DNA from: BOKV01 sp041987205
GTDB lineage: Bacteria; Pseudomonadota; Alphaproteobacteria; Rhizobiales; Rhizobiaceae
Length of the DNA: 64,000 nt
Assembly (NCBI GenBank): GCA_041987205.1
Contig: JBHIWX010000004.1
Span: 1-64,000, forward strand
Reading direction: 5' to 3'
This document shows, in pieces, positions 10,130 through 18,422 of the stretch. The first letter of the stretch is position 1, and each line of letters starts with the position of its first letter. Under the pieces are notes generated by a model, which worked only from the letters and a program-made list of their open reading frames with translations, was not told the DNA's origin and did no database searches. The translations under genes were made by a program, and so were the position numbers.

Positions 10130-10756
10130 GTGACTGACAAAGCCGTCCCCCCCGACGGTCTGCGGCTATTGCCGGGCTATCTCGACCGGCCGGCGCAGGA
10201 GGCGCTGCTCGCCGAGATCCGCACGATCGTGCGTGCCGCGCCGCTCTACGTGCCGGTCATGCCGCGCAGTGGCAAGCCGATGAGCGTGCGCATGACCAAT
10301 TGCGGCGAGCTGGGCTGGGTCACCGACAAGGAAAATGGCTACCGCTATCAGGCGACCCATCCGGCAACGGGCGAACCCTGGCCCGCCATGCCGGAGCGGC
10401 TGCTGCGCATCTGGGCGGAACTTGCGGACTATACGCATCCGCCGCAGGCCTGCCTCGTCAATTTCTACGAGGCCGGGGCGAAGATGGGCCTTCACCAGGA
10501 TCGCGACGAAGCCGATTTCGACGCCCCGGTCGTCTCGATCTCGCTCGGGGACAGTTGCGTCTTCCGGGTCGGCGGCATGCAACGCGGCGGCAAGACCGTT
10601 TCGTTCAAGCTCGCCAGCGGCGACGCCGTGGTGCTGGGCGGCGCCTCGCGACTCGCCCATCACGGGGTCGACCGGATCCATCCGGGCACGTCGTCGCTCC
10701 TGAAGGATGGCGGCCGGATCAACCTCACCTTGCGGCGGGTCACACGGCCCGACTGA
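10130..10756 (+). CDS. alkB: AlkB-type DNA/RNA dealkylase
   Basis: Fe(II)/2-oxoglutarate dioxygenase that oxidatively removes methyl groups from 1-methyladenine and 3-methylcytosine. The 208-residue protein has the iron ligands HxD in LHQDRDE (H122, D124) and the distal histidine in LAHHGVDRIH, and the 2-oxoglutarate-binding RxNxxxR in GGRINLTLRR. NFYEAGAKMG just before HxD is also typical of bacterial AlkB. The start is a GTG at 10130-10132 with no strong ribosome site, so the N-terminus could shift. It is divergent from dnaK with 258 bp between them. No LexA box was recognised. Confidence 0.93.
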   Translation: MTDKAVPPDGLRLLPGYLDRPAQEALLAEIRTIVRAAPLYVPVMPRSGKPMSVRMTNCGELGWVTDKENGYRYQATHPATGEPWPAMPERLLRIWAELADYTHPPQACLVNFYEAGAKMGLHQDRDEADFDAPVVSISLGDSCVFRVGGMQRGGKTVSFKLASGDAVVLGGASRLAHHGVDRIHPGTSSLLKDGGRINLTLRRVTRPD

Positions 10757-10823
10757 ATCCTCCTGCCGGAATGCTCCAATCGAAACCATCACGAGAGCGA
10801 TTTCTTAAGGGAATTAGCCTAGG

Positions 10824-12452
10824 TTGAAACCCGTCGGGGCGTGGCAATTGAATACGGGACTTCCGTCTTTGGATCTCTACCGCCTGTCGCTTCGCGCCCT
10901 TCCCCACAAGCGCATCCTGCTGGCTGCCGCCTTTCTCGTCGGCTTTGCCATGGCGGCGGCCGTGTTCGTTGTTGCAGGCGCGCTTTCGCTCGGTACGGCG
11001 CTCAGCCATCACATCGACCACCAGCTGCACTCGCTGGACGAACTCACCAGCAAATGGGTCACGACGCTGAACCAACTGGAAGAGGTCGACCAGAGCAATG
11101 CCTGCTCGCCGGCATTCATGCGTAAATTGCAGGAGATCGCCTTCCTGCCCGACGGCATCCACGAATTTCTCTATGCCCCGAATAACAAGGTGGTGTGTAC
11201 GGCAAGGGGAAGGCTGGAGCAGAGTGTCGATGTCGGAACGCCCGACTTCGCGATCCGCGATGGCGAAATCGACATCTGGACGAAACGCGATTTGGCCGTG
11301 CCCGGACCGATCCATGAGGACGTCACGCTGATCGGTGCGGGCAATTACCTGATGGTGGTGACACAGCCCGGTCCCGTGACTTCCGATACCGACTGGATCG
11401 ATTCTTCCGTCTCCTTCAACAGGGATGACCTGGAGGGTCGGGACATCGACGAGTTCCACAATCGCAGCATCGACCTGCATCAAAAGGGCTGCGACGTGAA
11501 CAGGTTCTTCTGCGTCGAGGGGAGCGTTTCGGTGTTCGAGGCGTTGTCCGAGCGATTCGTGCGTGTGGTATTCGGCTTCGTTCTCGCCATACTCTGCGGT
11601 ATCGCCACGATGCACATCGTCGAGACACGTCTCGGCCGGCTATGGGCGCTGCCCACGCGTTTCCGCAAGCTGATGGACGCGGACAGCGTGCATTGCGTCT
11701 ATCAGCCCATTCTCTCCCTGTCGGACAATCGCGTCGATGCCATCGAGGTGCTGGCGCGCTGGCGCGACATCACCGGAGAGACGGTGATGCCGGGCGACTT
11801 CCTGCCCATCGCGGAAACCGGCCGCATGACGCGTGCCTTTACCGAAGTGCTCGTGCGCAATGTGGTGCACGAACTCTCCAGCCTGCCGGTGACGGACCAG
11901 CCGATGCGGGTCCATTTCAACATCTATCCCGAGGATTTCGACGCGGCATGGCTTCTGGGCATTTTCAGCCCGTTCCTGGCCATGCGCGACCGCTTCGTCG
12001 TCGTGGTGGAAATCCTGGAACGCCAGCAACGTTCGCTCGACGAGCTCAGGAACGCCATCGAGATCCTGCGGGAGAACGGCATCCTGACCTATGTCGACGA
12101 TTTCGGGGCGGGGTTCTCGAACATCCAGTTTCTCGGCCATCTGCCGCTGGAGGGCGTGAAGCTGGACCGGTGCTTCGGACAGGCGCCGGAAGGCTCGCTG
12201 ATGGCCGGCCTTCAGATAAGCGCGTCCGACCTGATCGACAAGACGGGCTACAAGGTGCTGGTCGAGGGCGTGGAGACGAAAGAGCGGCTGGAAAGCCTGC
12301 GGCGCGGCGGCATTGTCGACCAGGCGCAAGGCTACTTTATCGCGCGGCCGCTAACCTTTGACGGTCTCGTCGCTTTTCTGGACGAACATGCAACCCGCAG
12401 GGCAAGCCCCGTCGCAAAACCCGTGCGCGCGAAACTGCGTCAGGTGATGTGA
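10824..12452 (+). CDS. membrane-bound CSS/EAL cyclic-di-GMP phosphodiesterase
   Basis: A 542-residue two-domain signalling protein. Membrane segments at about residues 31-55 and 246-264 flank a periplasmic CSS-type sensor with cysteines near 94, 125, 223 and 230. The C-terminal EAL domain (from about residue 285) keeps the residues needed for c-di-GMP hydrolysis: E308 (EVL in place of EAL), the glutamate pair in VEILE, DDFGAGFS (D425, D426), K446 and D448 in VKLDR, and E481 in EGVET. It is therefore probably active, with disulfide state in the periplasm as a possible input. The TTG start at 10824 is weakly supported; TTG 10848 is possible. It follows alkB by 67 bp and converges with coaA. Confidence 0.88.
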   Translation: MKPVGAWQLNTGLPSLDLYRLSLRALPHKRILLAAAFLVGFAMAAAVFVVAGALSLGTALSHHIDHQLHSLDELTSKWVTTLNQLEEVDQSNACSPAFMRKLQEIAFLPDGIHEFLYAPNNKVVCTARGRLEQSVDVGTPDFAIRDGEIDIWTKRDLAVPGPIHEDVTLIGAGNYLMVVTQPGPVTSDTDWIDSSVSFNRDDLEGRDIDEFHNRSIDLHQKGCDVNRFFCVEGSVSVFEALSERFVRVVFGFVLAILCGIATMHIVETRLGRLWALPTRFRKLMDADSVHCVYQPILSLSDNRVDAIEVLARWRDITGETVMPGDFLPIAETGRMTRAFTEVLVRNVVHELSSLPVTDQPMRVHFNIYPEDFDAAWLLGIFSPFLAMRDRFVVVVEILERQQRSLDELRNAIEILRENGILTYVDDFGAGFSNIQFLGHLPLEGVKLDRCFGQAPEGSLMAGLQISASDLIDKTGYKVLVEGVETKERLESLRRGGIVDQAQGYFIARPLTFDGLVAFLDEHATRRASPVAKPVRAKLRQVM

Positions 12453-12472
12453 AGGCGTGAGCCGCGTTCAGG

Positions 12473-13477
12473 TCACAGCTTGCGCAGCGCCACCTGCTCG
12501 ACCAGATGATCGGCGCCCTTCTTGAGAATAAGGTCGGCGCGCGGACGCGTCGGCAGGATGTTCTGCTTCAGATTAACCAGGTTGATCCGGTTCCAGAGAT
12601 ATTGCGCGCGTTCCAGCGCCTCCTCGTCACTGATCGTCGAGTAGCGGTGGAAGAAAGATTCCGGATTGGTGAAGGCCGTCTTGCGCAGGCTCATGAAGCG
12701 GTCGACATACCAGCGTTCGGTATCGCGTTCGTCGGCGTCGATATAGATCGAGAAGTCGAAGAAGTCGGAAACGAAGGGCACGACCTTGCCGTCCTCGGGC
12801 AGGTCGCGCGTCTGCAGCACGTTGATGCCCTCGAAGATGAGGATATCCGGGCGGTCGATGCGGATGGTCTCGCCCTCCACCACGTCGTAGCGCAGATGCG
12901 AATAGACCGGCGCGGTGACACTCGCCTCACCCGCCTTGATCGAGGACAGGAAGCGCAGGACCTCGGCTACGTCGAAGCTCTCGGGAAAGCCCTTGCGCTC
13001 CATCAGGCCGCGTTCTTCCAGCACCGCGTTGGGCAACAGGAAGCCGTCGGTCGTGACCAGTGCCACGCGCGGGCTCGACGGCCAGCGGGCCATCAATTCC
13101 TTGAGAATGCGCGCCGTGGTCGACTTGCCGACGGCAACCGAACCGGCGATGCCAATGATGAAGGGCGTCTTTTCGGTATCGATGTTCAGGAATCGGCTGC
13201 GCTGGTGGAACAGCGACTGGATCGCCTCGACATGGGCCGACAGAAGCCGCGACAGCGACAGATAGATGCGCGCGACCTCGTCGAGCGAGACCGGGTCGCC
13301 GAGCGAACGCAGGCGTTCGACCTCTTCCATGGTCAGGGTGAGCGGCGTGTCGGCGCGGAATTCCGCCCAGCGATTGGCAGAGAAATAGCGATAGGGCGAG
13401 ATGCGGCGCGGATCGGCGCCGTCAACATCCTCGTCTACCCAGAATTCTTCCGGGTCGTTGCGCCTTACCTGATCCAC
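12473..13477 (-). CDS. coaA: pantothenate kinase, type I
   Basis: Phosphorylates pantothenate, the first and regulated step of coenzyme A synthesis. The 334-residue protein is the bacterial type I (PanK-I) P-loop enzyme: SPYRYFSANRWAEFR near the N-terminus, Walker A GIAGSVAVGKST, VTTDGFLLPN, and FEGINVLQ, with SDFFDFSIYIDAD downstream. The GTG start at 13475-13477 follows an AAAGGGTGG ribosome site and lies 12 bp after the hisE stop, so coaA is probably cotranscribed at the end of the his cluster. coaE, the last CoA gene, is also in this window at 26.4 kb. Confidence 0.96.
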   Translation of the reverse strand: MDQVRRNDPEEFWVDEDVDGADPRRISPYRYFSANRWAEFRADTPLTLTMEEVERLRSLGDPVSLDEVARIYLSLSRLLSAHVEAIQSLFHQRSRFLNIDTEKTPFIIGIAGSVAVGKSTTARILKELMARWPSSPRVALVTTDGFLLPNAVLEERGLMERKGFPESFDVAEVLRFLSSIKAGEASVTAPVYSHLRYDVVEGETIRIDRPDILIFEGINVLQTRDLPEDGKVVPFVSDFFDFSIYIDADERDTERWYVDRFMSLRKTAFTNPESFFHRYSTISDEEALERAQYLWNRINLVNLKQNILPTRPRADLILKKGADHLVEQVALRKL

Positions 13478-13489
13478 GGCACCACCCTT

Positions 13490-13855
13490 TCAGCCCGCAC
13501 CGCCGACGGTCCGGTTCGCGCGGGCAGCCTTTTCGGCAAGTCCCGACTGGCCGGTTCGGCGCTCGAGCTCCGCCATGACGTCGGCGAGCGGCACACCGCC
13601 CACCTTGAGGACGACGAGCAGATGATAGAGGAGGTCGGCCGCTTCGGCGGTGAGTTCGGCCCGGTCGCCGCCCAGGGCAGCGACGATGGTCTCGACCGCT
13701 TCCTCGCCCATTTTCCGGGCGCAGCGGGCCTGACCGTCGGCGACGAGGCTCGCGGTATAGGACGAACCGTCGGTCGCCGCCGCACGGCTGGCGACGATGG
13801 TTTCGAGGTCGGCTAGCGTGAACATGGCCTTGCGCCTGTTCCCTTTTCCCGTCAT
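13490..13855 (-). CDS. hisE: phosphoribosyl-ATP pyrophosphatase
   Basis: Second step of histidine synthesis (PR-ATP to PR-AMP). The 121-residue all-alpha protein carries the family metal-binding pattern KMGEEAVETIVAALGGD followed by EAADLLYHLLVVL. Two starts are possible: ATG 13855, separated by one base from the hisF stop (coupled), and ATG 13825, which begins the usual family N-terminus MFTLADLE. I give the longer one. As in most Alphaproteobacteria HisE is separate from HisI, which is not in the window. Confidence 0.95.
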   Translation of the reverse strand: MTGKGNRRKAMFTLADLETIVASRAAATDGSSYTASLVADGQARCARKMGEEAVETIVAALGGDRAELTAEAADLLYHLLVVLKVGGVPLADVMAELERRTGQSGLAEKAARANRTVGGAG

Positions 13856-13856
13856 T

Positions 13857-14630
13857 TCAATCCAGTCTTACCGGAATTCCGGCGCTCTGCATATGTTCCT
13901 TGGCCTGGCGGATCGTGTAGGTGCCGAAATGGAAGATCGACGCCGCCAGTACGGCATTGGCGTGGCCATCTCGAATGCCCTCGACCAGATGGTCGAGATT
14001 GCCGACGCCGCCCGACGCGATGACCGGCACGCGCACGGCATCGGCGACGGCGCGTGTCAGCGCGATGTCGTAGCCGGTCTTGCGGCCGTCCTGATCCATC
14101 GAGGTAAGCAGGATCTCGCCGGCGCCCAGATCGGTAACCGTGCGCGCGAATTCGACGGCATCGATGCCGGTCGAGTTGCGCCCGCCATGGGTGAAGATTT
14201 CCCAGCGCGCGGGCTCGCCCAGACCGGAGACCCGCTTGGCGTCGATGGCGACAACGATGCACTGGTCGCCGAACTTGTCGGCGGCCTCGGCGACAAATTG
14301 CGGGCGGTTCACCGCCGCCGTATTGATCGACGCCTTGTCGGCGCCAGCCTGCAGCAATTTCCGGATATCGGCGATCTCGCGCACGCCGCCCCCGACGGTA
14401 AGCGGCATGAAGCAATGCTCGGCGGTCTGGGTGACCACGTCGAACAGGATCGAACGGTCATCGGACGACGCCGTGATGTCGAGAAAGGTCAGTTCGTCGG
14501 CACCCGACGCGTCATAGGCCTTCGCCGCCTCGACGGGGTCGCCGGCATCGATCAGGTCGACGAAGGACACGCCCTTGACGACACGGCCGTCCTTGACGTC
14601 GAGGCAGGGAATGACGCGGGCTTTCAGCAT
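13857..14630 (-). CDS. hisF: imidazole glycerol phosphate synthase cyclase subunit
   Basis: Synthase half of the HisF-HisH amidotransferase: uses ammonia channelled from HisH to turn PRFAR into imidazole glycerol phosphate and AICAR. The 257-residue (beta/alpha)8 barrel starts MLKARVIPCLDVKDGRVVKG, with the catalytic D11 in CLDV and D130-region VVAIDAKRVSG. Its first 42 bases are duplicated 104 bp upstream, at the end of hisA (see the repeat at 14589-14734). The ATG at 14628-14630 is the functional start because only this copy continues into the full barrel. hisE follows after one base. Confidence 0.97.
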   Translation of the reverse strand: MLKARVIPCLDVKDGRVVKGVSFVDLIDAGDPVEAAKAYDASGADELTFLDITASSDDRSILFDVVTQTAEHCFMPLTVGGGVREIADIRKLLQAGADKASINTAAVNRPQFVAEAADKFGDQCIVVAIDAKRVSGLGEPARWEIFTHGGRNSTGIDAVEFARTVTDLGAGEILLTSMDQDGRKTGYDIALTRAVADAVRVPVIASGGVGNLDHLVEGIRDGHANAVLAASIFHFGTYTIRQAKEHMQSAGIPVRLD

Positions 14631-14734
14631 GGGACGGCCTTATTTTCTGTTTGCGCGTCCTCGCGGCCGAGCCGCTGCGGGCGACGCGGGCAGTCCTTGA
14701 CGTCCAGGCAGGGAATGACGCGGGCTTTCAGCAT
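14589..14734 (-). repeat. 42-bp direct repeat of the hisF start
   Basis: Positions 14589-14630 (the start of hisF) and 14693-14734 (immediately at the hisA stop) are identical except for one base (14601 versus 14705). In coding sense the difference is a synonymous CTC/CTG at leucine 10. The 62 bp between the copies (14631-14692) do not resemble hisF. Confidence 0.92.
14624..14734 (-). pseudogene. truncated hisF start copy, 36-codon ORF between hisA and hisF
   Basis: Translation from the upstream ATG (14732-14734, overlapping the hisA stop as TGATG) gives the first 14 HisF residues, MLKARVIPCLDVKD, then 22 unrelated residues and a TGA at 14624-14626. That TGA overlaps the real hisF start region (ATG 14628-14630). 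The likely history is an original hisA-hisF TGATG junction disrupted by a short duplication plus filler. The remnant may act as a coupling ORF passing ribosomes from hisA to hisF. Confidence 0.75.
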
Positions 14735-15468
14735 CAGGCTACCGCTTCCTTCAGGATTTTCAGCGCCTCCTGTGCGTCGATGCGGCCGTCATAGAGCGCG
14801 CGGCCGGAGATGGCGCCCTCGAGTTTTGCTGCATCGGGCATGGTCATGCGCACGATGTCGGCCAGCGAGGACAGCCCGCCCGAGGCGATGACGGGGATGG
14901 AGGTCGAATCAGCCAGTTCCAGCGTCGATTCCCAGTTGATGCCGGTCAGCACGCCGTCGCGGTCGATGTCGGTGAAGATGATGGCGGCGACGCCGGCATC
15001 CTCGAAACGCGAGGCCAGGTCGGCCGCCGTCAGTTCGGACGTCTCGGCCCAACCCTCGACGGCAACGTAACCGCCGCGCGCGTCGATGCCGACGGCGATC
15101 TTTCCGGGAAAGCGCTTGCAGGCTTCTTTCACGAGTTCGGGGTCGCGCACGGCGACTGTACCGAGGATGACGCGTGCCAGCCCCTTTTCGAGCCAGCTCT
15201 CGATATCGGCGATGGTACGGATGCCCCCGCCGAGCTGCACCGGGTTCTTCGTCGATTCGAGGATCGATTCCACCGCGCGGGCATTGACCGCCCTACCCTC
15301 AAAGGCACCGTTCAGATCGACGACATGCAGCCATTCGAAGCCGGCCTGCTCGAACTCAAGAGCCTGCGCGCCGGGATCTGCGTTGTAGACCGTGGCCTCG
15401 TTCATGTCGCCCAACTTGAGGCGAACGCAGGCGCCGTCCTTCAAATCGATGGCGGGAAACAGGATCAT
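14734..15468 (-). CDS. hisA: ProFAR isomerase
   Basis: Isomerises ProFAR to PRFAR in histidine synthesis. A 244-residue (beta/alpha)8 barrel beginning MILFPAIDLKDGACVRL, where D8 is the general base, with VQLGGGIRT and FTDIDRDGVLTG containing the second catalytic aspartate, and VIASGGLSSL as phosphate loop. The frame is open upstream to 15525, but the ATG at 15466-15468 begins the family sequence and follows GGGGCAACGCC. Its stop overlaps the truncated hisF-like ORF as TGATG. Part of the his run with DUF1330 and hisH upstream. Confidence 0.97.
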   Translation of the reverse strand: MILFPAIDLKDGACVRLKLGDMNEATVYNADPGAQALEFEQAGFEWLHVVDLNGAFEGRAVNARAVESILESTKNPVQLGGGIRTIADIESWLEKGLARVILGTVAVRDPELVKEACKRFPGKIAVGIDARGGYVAVEGWAETSELTAADLASRFEDAGVAAIIFTDIDRDGVLTGINWESTLELADSTSIPVIASGGLSSLADIVRMTMPDAAKLEGAISGRALYDGRIDAQEALKILKEAVA

Positions 15469-15487
15469 GGCGTTGCCCCGCGCTCCC

Positions 15488-15775
15488 TCACACGCCTTCG
15501 ACGATGACGACTTCGGACACGGCATATTGCTGGCGCAGCTTCACCGCCGCCTGGTATTCGGGCGAGTTGTAGCATTCCAACGCCTTGTCGTAGCTCTCGA
15601 ACTCGATGACGACATGGCGCGATTTGACCGGACCTTCGGGGCCGATGCAGCGGCCGCCGCGAACGTGGAATTTCGCGTCGTATTTCTCGAAGGCCAGCGC
15701 GTCGGCAGCCAGATATTTCGGATAGTTCTCCTCGTCCGTCACATCGACATGGAGAATCCAGTAGCCCTTTTTCAT
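15488..15775 (-). CDS. DUF1330 protein
   Basis: A 95-residue protein of the DUF1330 family (dimeric ferredoxin-like alpha/beta barrel fold, function unknown). It opens KKGYWILHVDVTDEENYPKY and contains GGRCIGPEGPVKSRHVVIEF and SPEYQAAVKLRQ, which are typical family positions. It sits between hisH and hisA with 12- and 19-bp gaps, so it is almost certainly cotranscribed with histidine genes. I recall this placement in other Rhizobiales. No histidine-pathway role is established; a metabolite-clearing or enzyme-partner function would be speculation. Confidence 0.88.
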   Translation of the reverse strand: MKKGYWILHVDVTDEENYPKYLAADALAFEKYDAKFHVRGGRCIGPEGPVKSRHVVIEFESYDKALECYNSPEYQAAVKLRQQYAVSEVVIVEGV

Positions 15776-15787
15776 CGAAGTCCTCTC

Positions 15788-16459
15788 TCAGGGATTCCAG
15801 CGCAGGAAATTGGCGATCAGCGCCAGCCCCAGCTTTTGGCTCTTTTCGGGGTGAAACTGCGTGCCGACCATGTTGTCTCGACCGACGATGGCCGTGACCC
15901 GGCCGCCGTAATCGGTGGTGGCGATGCGCTGTTCCGGGACGGTCGTAGCGATATGATAGGAATGGACGAAATAGGCGTGCCAGCCGTAAAGCCCGGTCGG
16001 GATGTCGGCAAGGATCGGATGGTCGCGCTCGACCTGAAGGATGTTCCAGCCGATCTGTGGGATCTTCAGGCCCGGATTGTCGAGTGCGATCTCCACGACA
16101 TCGCCGGCGATCCAGCCGAGCCCCGGCGTCACCGTCTTTTCAAGGCCGCGCTCTGCCATCAATTGCGCGCCGACGCAGATGCCGAGAAACGGCCGCGCCT
16201 TCTGCTCCACAGCCTCGCGCAGGGCGTCGACCATGCCCGGCACGGCGTCGAGGCCGGCGCGGCAGTCGGCGAAGGCGCCGACGCCCGGCAGGACGATGCG
16301 GTCGGCGGTCGCTACCTCGTCCGCCTTGTCGGTCAGGAAAATGTCGGCGTCGAGGCTCGATTCGCGGGCGGCGCGCTCGAACGCCTTGAGGGCGGAGTGC
16401 AGATTGCCGGATCCGTAATCGACGATGGCGACCCGCATCTTGAAGCCGGGGGTGATCAT
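15788..16459 (-). CDS. hisH: imidazole glycerol phosphate synthase glutaminase subunit
   Basis: Class I glutamine amidotransferase that supplies ammonia to HisF. The 223-residue protein has the catalytic cysteine in FLGICVGAQLMAERG, the oxyanion-strand region IVLPGVGAF and the histidine-glutamate pair in GTQFHPEKSQ. Two starts are possible: ATG 16459, which overlaps the preceding stop as ATGA, and ATG 16438, which begins the usual family sequence MRVAIVDYGSGN. I report the first because of the overlap, with little confidence between them. Followed after 12 bp by the DUF1330 gene. Confidence 0.95.
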   Translation of the reverse strand: MITPGFKMRVAIVDYGSGNLHSALKAFERAARESSLDADIFLTDKADEVATADRIVLPGVGAFADCRAGLDAVPGMVDALREAVEQKARPFLGICVGAQLMAERGLEKTVTPGLGWIAGDVVEIALDNPGLKIPQIGWNILQVERDHPILADIPTGLYGWHAYFVHSYHIATTVPEQRIATTDYGGRVTAIVGRDNMVGTQFHPEKSQKLGLALIANFLRWNP

Positions 16460-16950
16460 TGGCCGAAAATTCCGATGGGCGAAACGCCTTCCTGCCGATC
16501 GGCAGGGCTGGATGCCACGGGTGCAGGCGAGGCGCTTCCCGCCGCGGCTTTTACTGTAACCGTTTTACCCACGGCCGTTTCCGTCCGGCCTGAGAAATAG
16601 CGCAGATCGGCCTCATGCGCGCTGTCGGCCTCGACCACGCCGGCGAAGCGCCAGCCGGTCCGTTCCAGCCGGCCGCGCAACAATTGGCGGCCTTCGAGAA
16701 AGAGATAGAGACCGGGCAGCGAACCCAGCAGGGCCATGGGGGCGCTGCCGGTCCAGCTTGCGAGCACCCAGGCGATACCGGCGATCAGCAGATAGACGGC
16801 AAAGGCGTACCAGAGCCGGTGCCACAACAGCCAGATTGCCGGGAAAATCAGGGCGAGCAGAGCCGGGCGCTCCGGCACGAAGCGGATGCGCTCGTCATCG
16901 GTTTCACCGCCGAAACCGGAAGGCGGAAGATGGACAGTGTAGGTCGTCAT
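16456..16950 (-). CDS. DUF2628 membrane protein
   Basis: A 164-residue DUF2628 family protein, function unknown. An N-terminal soluble strand MTTYTVHLPP is followed by RIRFVPERPALLALIFPAIWLLWHRLW-like membrane segments (two or three hydrophobic helices between about residues 30 and 95) and a charged C-terminal tail. The frame opens at 16986, but the ATG at 16948-16950 begins the conserved sequence. The stop overlaps the hisH start region. Genes of this family lie in his clusters of several Rhizobiales, as I recall, without a known link to histidine synthesis. Confidence 0.82.
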   Translation of the reverse strand: MTTYTVHLPPSGFGGETDDERIRFVPERPALLALIFPAIWLLWHRLWYAFAVYLLIAGIAWVLASWTGSAPMALLGSLPGLYLFLEGRQLLRGRLERTGWRFAGVVEADSAHEADLRYFSGRTETAVGKTVTVKAAAGSASPAPVASSPADRQEGVSPIGIFGQ

Positions 16951-17022
16951 GGCGCAGGTGATAGCCCCGCATGTGGCGTTGCACAAGAGAGTGAAGCACG
17001 CGCGATCAGTTGCACGCCCCGA

Positions 17023-17628
17023 TCAGGAAAGCGTGCCCTTGGTCGAGGGAATGACGCCGGCCGTGCGCGGATCGGGCTCGATCGCGGCGCGCAGTGCGCG
17101 GGCCACCGCCTTGAAGCAGGTCTCGGCGATATGGTGGCTGTTCTCGCCATAATGGTTTTCGACATGCAGCGTGATGCCGGCATGCTGGGCGAAGGCCTGG
17201 AAGAACTCGCGGAACAGTTCGGTGTCGTAGCCGCCGATCTTGTCGCGGGTGAACTCGACGCGCCAGATCAGATAGGGCCGGCCGGACACGTCGAGCGCGG
17301 CGCGCGTCAGCGTCTCGTCCATGGCGAGATCGATCGAAGCGTAACGGCGGATGCCGGCACGGTCGCCCAGCGCCTTCGCCAGCGCCTGGCCGAGCGCAAT
17401 GCCGGTGTCTTCCGAGGTGTGGTGATCGTCGATATGCAGATCGCCCTCGGCACGGATGGTCATGTCGATCAGCGAATGGCGCGAGAGCTGTTCGAGCATG
17501 TGGTCGAAGAAGCCGATGCCGGTCGAAATGTCGTACGCGCCGGTGCCGTCGAGATCGACGGCGACCGAGATATCGGTCTCGTTCGTCTTGCGCTCGATTT
17601 TCGCCGTGCGGTTCGCCTTGCTCGCCAC
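17023..17628 (-). CDS. hisB: imidazoleglycerol-phosphate dehydratase
   Basis: Dehydrates imidazole glycerol phosphate to imidazole acetol phosphate; a monofunctional 201-residue manganese enzyme. The metal-binding histidine motifs are visible: FFDHMLEQLSRHS, DDHHTSEDTGIALGQ and HAGITLHVENHYGENSHHIAE. An upstream ATG frame exists to 17820 but has no homology. GTG 17626-17628 sits 9 bp after AAGGGAG and gives the normal family length, so I chose it over GTG 17632-17634. It appears to be the first gene of the his run and is divergent from hslV. Confidence 0.95.
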   Translation of the reverse strand: MASKANRTAKIERKTNETDISVAVDLDGTGAYDISTGIGFFDHMLEQLSRHSLIDMTIRAEGDLHIDDHHTSEDTGIALGQALAKALGDRAGIRRYASIDLAMDETLTRAALDVSGRPYLIWRVEFTRDKIGGYDTELFREFFQAFAQHAGITLHVENHYGENSHHIAETCFKAVARALRAAIEPDPRTAGVIPSTKGTLS

Positions 17629-17861
17629 GTCCACTGACTCCCTTTGCCGGCCGCTTTCGCCGGTCGGCGGCTCATAGCAATAAAGGGTTGAAAAAACCAT
17701 AAGCGTTGATGATCGGCATACGTCGTTCAGTGGTCCGAGAAGGTTGCCATTGCCCCTGAAGCCGTGCCCGGTTTGCATTGCGGCGAATCGAACATAGATA
17801 TGGGTTCGACGGGAATGCATGCCGGTGGCGCCCTGCCATCGGTCGCGTAGACGGAGTTTTC

Positions 17862-18422
17862 ATGGATCAGAGCAACGGATATGGCAGCCCCCATGCCACC
17901 ACCATCGTGACGGTGCGCAAGGGCGGCAAGGTGGTGATCGCCGGCGACGGCCAGGTCTCCTTCGGCCAGTCGATCCTCAAGGGCAATGCGCGCAAGGTGC
18001 GCCGCATCGGCAAGGGCGGCGCGGTGATCGCCGGTTTCGCCGGCGCGACGGCGGATGCGTTTACCCTGCTCGAAAGGCTGGAAGCCAAGCTCGAACAATA
18101 CCCCGACCAGCTGATGCGCGCCTGCGTGGAGCTGGCGAAAGACTGGCGCACCGACCGCTATCTCCGGCGGCTGGAGGCAATGATGCTGGTCGCCGACAAG
18201 ACGGTGACGCTCGGCCTGACCGGCAATGGCGACGTGATCGAGCCCGAGCACGGCGTCATGGCCATCGGTTCGGGCGGCAATTATGCGCTCGCCGCCGCGC
18301 GCGCGCTGGTCGACGGCGACAAGTCGGCAGAGGAGATCGCGCGGCGCGCGATGGAGATCGCCGCCGACATTTGCGTCTACACCAATGCCAACATCATCGT
18401 GGAAAGCCTCGATGAAGGCTGA
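17862..18422 (+). CDS. hslV: ATP-dependent protease subunit HslV
   Basis: Proteasome-like threonine peptidase that forms a double hexamer capped by HslU. The 186-residue protein has the mature N-terminal threonine at position 13 (HATTIVTVRKGGK), preceded by a short propeptide, and GDGQVSFGQ, typical of HslV. The ATG at 17862-17864 follows ACGGAG; an in-frame ATG-less extension to 17778 has no homology. Its last 11 bp overlap the next gene (GNAT), which separates it from hslU. I did not find a convincing heat-shock promoter in the 233 bp upstream. Confidence 0.97.
   Translation: MDQSNGYGSPHATTIVTVRKGGKVVIAGDGQVSFGQSILKGNARKVRRIGKGGAVIAGFAGATADAFTLLERLEAKLEQYPDQLMRACVELAKDWRTDRYLRRLEAMMLVADKTVTLGLTGNGDVIEPEHGVMAIGSGGNYALAAARALVDGDKSAEEIARRAMEIAADICVYTNANIIVESLDEG

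Noticed and set aside
17629..17861. RpoH promoter for hslV-hslU
   Set aside because: No CTTG with a correctly spaced CYTATNT was found; CCCTGAAG and CATAGAT are too far apart and imperfect.
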